Shown here: positions 6,704 to 10,458 of the stretch, in pieces
Numbering within the stretch: position 1 is the stretch's first letter
How the letters are laid out: every line of letters begins with the position of its first letter
NCBI GenBank assembly: GCA_045539595.1
Contig: JAZQFQ010000080.1
Coordinates: 1-10,458 of the forward strand
Source of the DNA: SIG701 sp045539595
GTDB taxonomy: Bacteria > Bacillota > Clostridia > Oscillospirales > CAG-272
DNA: 10,458 nucleotides
Direction of reading: 5' to 3'
Program-made: the position numbers and the translations under genes
Notes under the pieces: model-generated
Seen by the model: the letters and a program-made list of their open reading frames with translations, nothing else
What the model was told of the DNA's origin: nothing
Database searches by the model: none

Positions 6704-7332
6704 AAGCCAAGCTCCTGCGCTCTTGCTTTCAGTTCCTTCACTGCCGTCTTCGGATCATCTGCTTTCATAATGGCGGATACCGCGCAGATTCCGGCAATGG
6801 GAATACCGGCGAGAACATCAATGTTCCCCTTATTCAACCCGCCGATGGCGTTGACGGGGATCGGCACGGCCTTGCAGATATCCCGCAGGGTGTCGGTGGA
6901 GGTAAGGACGGTTTTCACCTTGGTGGTTGTGGGATAAATCGCGCCGACACCGAGGTAATCCGCACCCTGGTTGTACACATCCTGTGCCCACGGTACGGTT
7001 TTCGCCGTTGCACCGATGATTTTGCCGTCGCCGAGAATCTTCCGTGCCTGCGCAATGGTCATATCCTCCGCACCGAGGTGTACGCCTTCTGCATCCACGG
7101 CAAGCGCAACGTCCACACGGTCGACGATGATCAGCGGCACGTTGTAACGCTTGGCTATGTCGTGTACTTTTTCAGCCAGCTCGATATATTCTCGCGTGCT
7201 CTTGTTCTTTTCGCGGAGCTGAAGAAGGGTTGCACCGCCTTTGAGTGCCTGTTCCACACGATAGAGGAACTCTTCCTCCGTGTAGTTCGTGCTGTCGGTG
7301 ATAAAATATAAACTCGGATCAAACTTTTTCAT
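6697..7332 (-). CDS. thiE: Thiamine-phosphate synthase
   Basis: Condenses HMP-diphosphate with the thiazole carboxylate/phosphate to thiamine phosphate and pyrophosphate. A TIM-barrel of 211 residues, full length. Recognisable sites are LQLREKNK (37-44), the Mg-binding D71 in IIVDRVDVALA, GVHLGAEDM (83-91) with D90, GATAKT (107-112), YLGVGAIYPTTTK (126-138), NAIGGLN (161-167) for the phosphate and SAI (186-188). Two usual residues differ: IND is IVD and HLGQ is HLGA; the metal-binding acids remain, so I expect activity. The ribosome site GAGGT (7339-7343) is formed partly by the thiH stop codon, 9 nt before the start. GC content is high, over 65% in some lines. Confidence 0.95.
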   Translation of the reverse strand: MKKFDPSLYFITDSTNYTEEEFLYRVEQALKGGATLLQLREKNKSTREYIELAEKVHDIAKRYNVPLIIVDRVDVALAVDAEGVHLGAEDMTIAQARKILGDGKIIGATAKTVPWAQDVYNQGADYLGVGAIYPTTTKVKTVLTSTDTLRDICKAVPIPVNAIGGLNKGNIDVLAGIPIAGICAVSAIMKADDPKTAVKELKARAQELGLC

Positions 7333-7341
7333 TCTCCTACC

Positions 7342-8595
7342 TCACACATACAGATAATCATTCAGTACCGGCTGCAGACCTTCCTCTGCAATGTCCCTGT
7401 ACATCTTGTCAAGGCTTCGGCTATCGTCAATTTCAAACTGCTCGTCGCCCTGTACTGTATCGGACTCCTTGCCGGTGTACTTGCTTTCGTGGTCACCGAT
7501 GCCGGTGGAAACGCCTGCGGAAACCTTGGTGGCGGCAATTTTTACGATACCGTTGCGGAACTGCGCACTCTCACGGGAAGATACCGTAATTCCCACAAAG
7601 GGCAGGAAGATGCGATAGGCGCACAGCACCTGACAGAGCTGCTTTTCGCCGACATCGAGAGGATTGATTTTGTCATTGTTGATGATCGGTCTGAGTCTCG
7701 GACAGGACAGCGACATTTCCGCATGAGGATATTTTCTCTGCAAATAATAGACGTGTAATGCGCTTGCCAAAGCATCCTTTCTGAAATCGGACAAACCGAG
7801 AAGCGCTGAGAAAGCGACTCCACGCATACCTCCGCGAAGTGCACGTTCCTGTGCATCGAAACGGTACGGCCACACACGCTTGTGACCGAGCAGGTGAAGC
7901 TGTTCGTACTTGTCGGTATCGTAGGTTTCCTGGAATACGGTTACATAGTCCGCGCCGCATTCGTGGAGATACCGGTATTCATCCGTGTTGACCGGATAAA
8001 TCTCCAGACCCACCATGCGGAAATACTTCCGCGCCAGCTTGCAGGCTTCGCCGATGTATTCCACGTTGCTCTGCGCACGGCTCTCGCCGGTCAGGATTAG
8101 AATTTCTTCCATGCCGGACTCGGCAATGACCTTCATTTCGTGCTCGATCTGCTCCATATTCAGCTTCATTCGGTTGATGTGGTTGTAGCAGTTGAAGCCG
8201 CAGTACACGCAGTAATTCTCGCAGTAGTTCGCTATGTAAAGCGGTGTGAAGAGATACACGGTGTTGCCGAAATGCTTGCTGGTTTCCAGCCTTGCTCTCT
8301 GCGCCATCTGTTCCAGAAACGGCTCTGCTGCAGGAGAAAGAAGTGCCTTAAAATCCTCGATGGTGCAGGTGTCGTGCTCCAATGCAGCTTTCACATCGGC
8401 GGCGGTATACTTTGCCGGATCGTAGGCGTTCATCTGTGCCATCACATTGGCGCACACATCCGATTCGATCACTTCCATCCCCGGCAGATATTCCATGTGG
8501 TTCTTCCGGGAAGACGGATCGTCTTCCAAGCGGTGCTTTTTCGCCAGAGCTTCCGGGGACAGATGCTCCGAATCCACAAAAAATTGATTTTCCAT
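7342..8595 (-). CDS. thiH: 2-iminoacetate synthase (tyrosine lyase)
   Basis: Radical SAM enzyme that cleaves tyrosine to dehydroglycine (2-iminoacetate) and p-cresol, giving the glycine imine for thiazole synthesis in anaerobes in place of the oxygen-dependent ThiO. The cluster motif is CENYCVYC (C125, C129, C132, CX3CX2C) after TPLYIANY. Further family blocks are LILTGESRAQS, VGLEIYPVNTDEY, VTVFQETYDTDKY, MRGVAFSALLGLSDFRKDA, SCPRLRPIIN and the C-terminal GVSTGIGDHES region. At 417 aa it matches clostridial ThiH, longer at the N terminus than the enterobacterial form. AGGAG at 8603-8607, 7 nt before the ATG, overlaps the thiG stop, so the genes are 11 nt apart and tightly linked. By-product p-cresol is expected. 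Confidence 0.95.
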   Translation of the reverse strand: MENQFFVDSEHLSPEALAKKHRLEDDPSSRKNHMEYLPGMEVIESDVCANVMAQMNAYDPAKYTAADVKAALEHDTCTIEDFKALLSPAAEPFLEQMAQRARLETSKHFGNTVYLFTPLYIANYCENYCVYCGFNCYNHINRMKLNMEQIEHEMKVIAESGMEEILILTGESRAQSNVEYIGEACKLARKYFRMVGLEIYPVNTDEYRYLHECGADYVTVFQETYDTDKYEQLHLLGHKRVWPYRFDAQERALRGGMRGVAFSALLGLSDFRKDALASALHVYYLQRKYPHAEMSLSCPRLRPIINNDKINPLDVGEKQLCQVLCAYRIFLPFVGITVSSRESAQFRNGIVKIAATKVSAGVSTGIGDHESKYTGKESDTVQGDEQFEIDDSRSLDKMYRDIAEEGLQPVLNDYLYV

Positions 8596-8606
8596 TTGTG
8601 TTCTCC

Positions 8607-9377
8607 TTAATCTCGCAGGAATCCCGTCAGCGGATCGGAAGCGGATGCGCCACGGGTCAACACTCTGCCAAGACCTGCAAGATATGCCTTCCGTCCTGCT
8701 TCAATGGCATTTTTGAAAGCAGAAGCCATCAGCGGCAGATCCCCTGCGGTTGCAAGCGCCGTGTTCGCCATAATTGCCGCTGCGCCCATTTCCATGGCTT
8801 CGCAAGCCTGTGAGGGCTTTCCGATGCCTGCGTCCACAATGATGGGAAGGTCGATTTCATCAATGAGAATCTGGATAAATTCTTTCGTTGCCAGACCCTT
8901 GTTGGAACCGATGGGCGAGGCCAAAGGCATGACGGATGCAGCACCTGCGTTTACAAGGTCACGGGCAGTGTTCAGATCGGGATACATATACGGCATGACC
9001 ACAAAGCCTTCTTTCGCAAGGATCTCGGTCGCTTTGATGGTTTCCACGTTGTCGGGGAGCAGATATTTGCTGTCCCGCATGATTTCGATCTTCACGAAAT
9101 CTCCGCAGCCAAGCTCTCTGGCAAGGCGTGCAATCCGGACGGCTTCTTCTGCATTTCTCGCACCGCTTGTGTTGGGAAGCAGCGTGATTCCTTCGGGGAT
9201 GTAGTCGAGAATGCTTTCCTGCTCCTTCGTGTTTGCACGACGGACTGCGAGGGTGATGATCTCCGCTCCCGCATCCTTTACCGCCGCTTCGATCAGCTTC
9301 ATGGAGTATTTTCCGGAGCCGAGGATGAAGCGGGACGAAAATTCGTGTCCGCCGATGATGAGTTTGTCGTTTGTCAT
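8607..9377 (-). CDS. thiG: Thiazole synthase
   Basis: Builds the thiazole phosphate from 1-deoxyxylulose 5-phosphate, dehydroglycine and the sulfur carried on ThiS thiocarboxylate. TIM barrel of 256 residues. K96 in DFVKIEIM is the Lys that forms the imine with deoxyxylulose phosphate. Other clear blocks are FSSRFILGSGKY (13-24), TLAVRRAN (42-49), LLPNTSGARNAEEAV (66-80), MPLASPIGSNKGL and PIIVDAGIGKPSQA. AAGGA at 9385-9389 lies 7 nt before ATG 9377. It follows thiF by 18 nt and precedes thiH by 11 nt, in line with ThiG and ThiH acting as a complex. Confidence 0.96.
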   Translation of the reverse strand: MTNDKLIIGGHEFSSRFILGSGKYSMKLIEAAVKDAGAEIITLAVRRANTKEQESILDYIPEGITLLPNTSGARNAEEAVRIARLARELGCGDFVKIEIMRDSKYLLPDNVETIKATEILAKEGFVVMPYMYPDLNTARDLVNAGAASVMPLASPIGSNKGLATKEFIQILIDEIDLPIIVDAGIGKPSQACEAMEMGAAAIMANTALATAGDLPLMASAFKNAIEAGRKAYLAGLGRVLTRGASASDPLTGFLRD

Positions 9378-9395
9378 GTTTATTTCCTTCTTTCT

Positions 9396-10031
9396 TTAAG
9401 TTTCAAATTCGCCTGCCAATATACGCAGGACTGTGTGTGCCTGATGTGCGGCACAGAGCATCACCCGGGAGGAGACCAAGCCTATCCCGTCGGCAACATC
9501 GCTGATTTCATCTCCGCATAGGTAGAAGCGGCTTGTGATTCTTCGTGTCCGGATCGAATTTGCACTGCTCAGTCCTGCCATACCGGATGCGGCAACAAGA
9601 TATTTGTCCGGCATCTCTGTGAGAACCACCTCGGTGAGCATCGCTTTATTCTCCGCTCGGTCAAAAGCCTCACAGATAATATCGGCATCCCGGAGAAGCT
9701 CTGCTGCGTTGTCTTCCGTAAGGCGAACGGTATGCGTCTCAATTTCCACATACGGTGCTATTTCTTCTAAATTCGATCGCAGTGCATCGGTCTTGTTCAT
9801 CCCAATCTGATTCGCTTTGTATTGCTGTCGGTGGAGATTGGTGATATCCACACGATCGAAGTCAATCAGAATCAGTTTGCCAATGCCCGCTCGCGCGAGC
9901 GCGATTGCGATTGCGGAACCGAGACCGCCAAGTCCGCATACTGCAACCGTTGCTGACGAAAATCTTTTTTGGAGTTCCTCGCCGTGCCGTTCGGTTAACG
10001 CCTTATTCCATTCATCTTTTGTGGGAATCAG
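9396..10031 (-). CDS. thiF: ThiS adenylyltransferase (short form), CTG start
   Basis: Adenylates the C-terminal glycine of ThiS so that sulfur can be added. E1-like Rossmann fold: CGLGGLGSAIA (32-42) is the ATP loop, LIDFDRVDITNLHRQQY (55-71) has the Asp and Arg residues typical of the family, DADIICEAFD (115-124) follows, then AASGMAG (147-153) and FYLCGDE. It lacks the CxxC pairs of zinc-binding ThiF and an obvious crossover Cys, as in short clostridial forms. The open frame runs upstream through thiS without an in-frame ATG near a ribosome site (nearest ATG 10076). GGAGG at 10040-10044 is 8 nt before CTG 10031, and starting there gives MIPTKDEW, the N terminus I expect for this subfamily, and 211 aa. 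A GTG at 10040 overlaps the GGAGG itself and is unlikely. ThiS stop and this CTG are 1 nt apart. Confidence 0.9.
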   Translation of the reverse strand: MIPTKDEWNKALTERHGEELQKRFSSATVAVCGLGGLGSAIAIALARAGIGKLILIDFDRVDITNLHRQQYKANQIGMNKTDALRSNLEEIAPYVEIETHTVRLTEDNAAELLRDADIICEAFDRAENKAMLTEVVLTEMPDKYLVAASGMAGLSSANSIRTRRITSRFYLCGDEISDVADGIGLVSSRVMLCAAHQAHTVLRILAGEFET

Positions 10032-10032
10032 A

Positions 10033-10227
10033 TTAACCACCTCCCACAAAGCTAACGATTTCAAGACTGTCTCCATCCTGCAGTATCGTCTCACCGTACT
10101 TTGCCTTCGGGACAATGTCGCCATTACGTTCTACCGCAATTCTCTTTGGATCAAAATTTGTAGTTGCAAGATATTCCGCTATCGTTTTACCTGCCATATT
10201 CAGCTCTTCTCCGTTGATCTTTACCAT
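10033..10227 (-). CDS. thiS: Sulfur carrier protein ThiS
   Basis: A 64-residue ubiquitin-like protein that carries sulfur as a C-terminal thiocarboxylate to ThiG. It starts MVKINGEELNMAGKTIAEYL and ends SFVGGG, the Gly-Gly tail required for adenylation by ThiF. Start at ATG 10227 is set by GGAGG at 10233-10237; the frame stays open further upstream, but that part lies in the terminator and leader. First gene of the operon; its ribosome site begins directly behind the U run of the leader terminator, so the gene is fully exposed to riboswitch control. Confidence 0.94.
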   Translation of the reverse strand: MVKINGEELNMAGKTIAEYLATTNFDPKRIAVERNGDIVPKAKYGETILQDGDSLEIVSFVGGG

Positions 10228-10237
10228 TCGTACCTCC

Positions 10238-10278
10238 AATAAAAAAATAAAGGAAGCTGCCAATTTGGCTGCTTCCTT
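10238..10278 (-). terminator. Intrinsic terminator of the TPP riboswitch platform
   Basis: On the transcribed strand AAGGAAGC (10271-10278) pairs with GCTTCCTT (10250-10257), and inside an A-A mismatch GCCAA pairs with TTGGC. The stem is followed by TTATTTTTTTATT (10237-10249) just before the thiS ribosome site. This is a strong factor-independent terminator in the thiS leader, so TPP binding most likely stops transcription. Confidence 0.9.
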
Positions 10279-10305
10279 CGTGTACTGCGATATTCCCGTC
10301 TCTCT

Positions 10306-10403
10306 CAATCGGGCGTCCCTACGTTGGCATTATCCAAATCAGGTTCTCGGTCGAAGGTCACACCTTCCTCTCAGCCCGTTTACGAGCTCCCGTTATTCAA
10401 TTG
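10306..10403 (-). promoter_or_regulatory. TPP riboswitch aptamer (THI element)
   Basis: The conserved core is plain on the minus strand: CGGGAGC at the 5' side, the P3 hairpin GCUCG/CGGGC, CUGAGAG, then ACCG, GAACCUGAU, UGGAUAAUGCCA and CGUAGGGA. CUGAGA and the GGAUAAUGCCA region are the pyrimidine and diphosphate binding parts known from TPP aptamers. An extra hairpin (GAAGGU/ACCUUC around 10346-10360) sits between CUGAGAG and P2, a common optional insertion. The outer ends CAAUUG (10398-10403) and CGAUUG (10306-10311) can pair as a distal P1 with an internal loop; the exact P1 limit is uncertain. It controls the eight-gene thi operon through the terminator downstream. Confidence 0.95.
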
Positions 10404-10404
10404 T

Positions 10405-10446
10405 CTGAAAAAACAAAACGGAAGCAACCGATCTGGATGCTTCCGT
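10405..10446 (-). terminator. Second intrinsic terminator, upstream of the aptamer
   Basis: On the minus strand ACGGAAGCA (10438-10446) and TGCTTCCGT (10418-10426) form a perfect 9-bp stem with an 11-nt loop, followed by TTTTGTTTTTT (10407-10417). This is a clear factor-independent terminator pointing the same way as the thi operon. The aptamer begins within about 2-10 nt of the U run. It either ends an upstream gene outside the window or is the platform of another leader element. Confidence 0.85.
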
Positions 10447-10458
10447 AAACAGTATGTC

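Noticed and set aside
8140..8610. A plus-strand open frame of 156 codons opposite thiH
   Set aside because: Antisense to the conserved radical SAM region of ThiH, with no recognisable protein features.
10228..10308. N-terminal extension of ThiS by 27 residues
   Set aside because: The extension lies in the leader terminator, and a GGAGG precedes the internal ATG at 10227, which gives the standard ThiS length.

Overview
The window looks like chromosomal DNA of a strictly anaerobic, mid-GC member of the Clostridia (Firmicutes). This is inferred from gene content and protein style: an oxygen-sensitive ThiH route to the thiazole, a short clostridial-type ThiF, a two-iron superoxide reductase, GGAGG-type ribosome binding sites, and a TPP riboswitch with a terminator platform. 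Three blocks can be read.

Block 1 (10-2731, minus strand) is one transcript of three genes. It encodes a membrane histidine kinase of the DcuS/CitA carboxylate-sensing type, its response regulator (whose start abuts the kinase stop), and a desulfoferrodoxin. Block 2 (2938-3816, plus strand) is divergent from it. It encodes a 95-residue three-helix PQ-loop membrane protein and, 3 nt later, an SGNH-hydrolase-like protein that seems to have lost its nucleophile. The 206 nt between the two blocks hold two face-to-face promoters with the same TTGATT -35 box and 17-nt spacers. They also hold a 29-nt near-palindrome placed like an activator site just upstream of the plus-strand promoter, so the response regulator may control the PQ-loop pair.

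Block 3 (3844-10446, minus strand) is a thiamine operon in the order terminator hairpin, TPP riboswitch, terminator, thiS, thiF, thiG, thiH, thiE, HAD phosphatase, thiD, thiC. ThiS, ThiF, ThiG and ThiH build the thiazole phosphate, ThiC makes HMP-phosphate, ThiD makes HMP-diphosphate, and ThiE joins the two halves to thiamine phosphate. No thiL or thiN is present, and the HAD enzyme, translationally coupled to thiE, is a candidate for a phosphatase step. thiC, thiE and thiH are GC-rich (about 60% in sampled lines) while the HAD-thiD pair between them is near 43%, so the operon looks mosaic.

The window contains no mobile element, CRISPR array, tRNA or rRNA that I can see. The points most worth checking are the PQ-loop plus degenerate SGNH pair and its operator, the two terminators flanking the riboswitch with no room for a promoter between the first one and the aptamer, the apparent CTG start of thiF, and the thi-linked HAD phosphatase.
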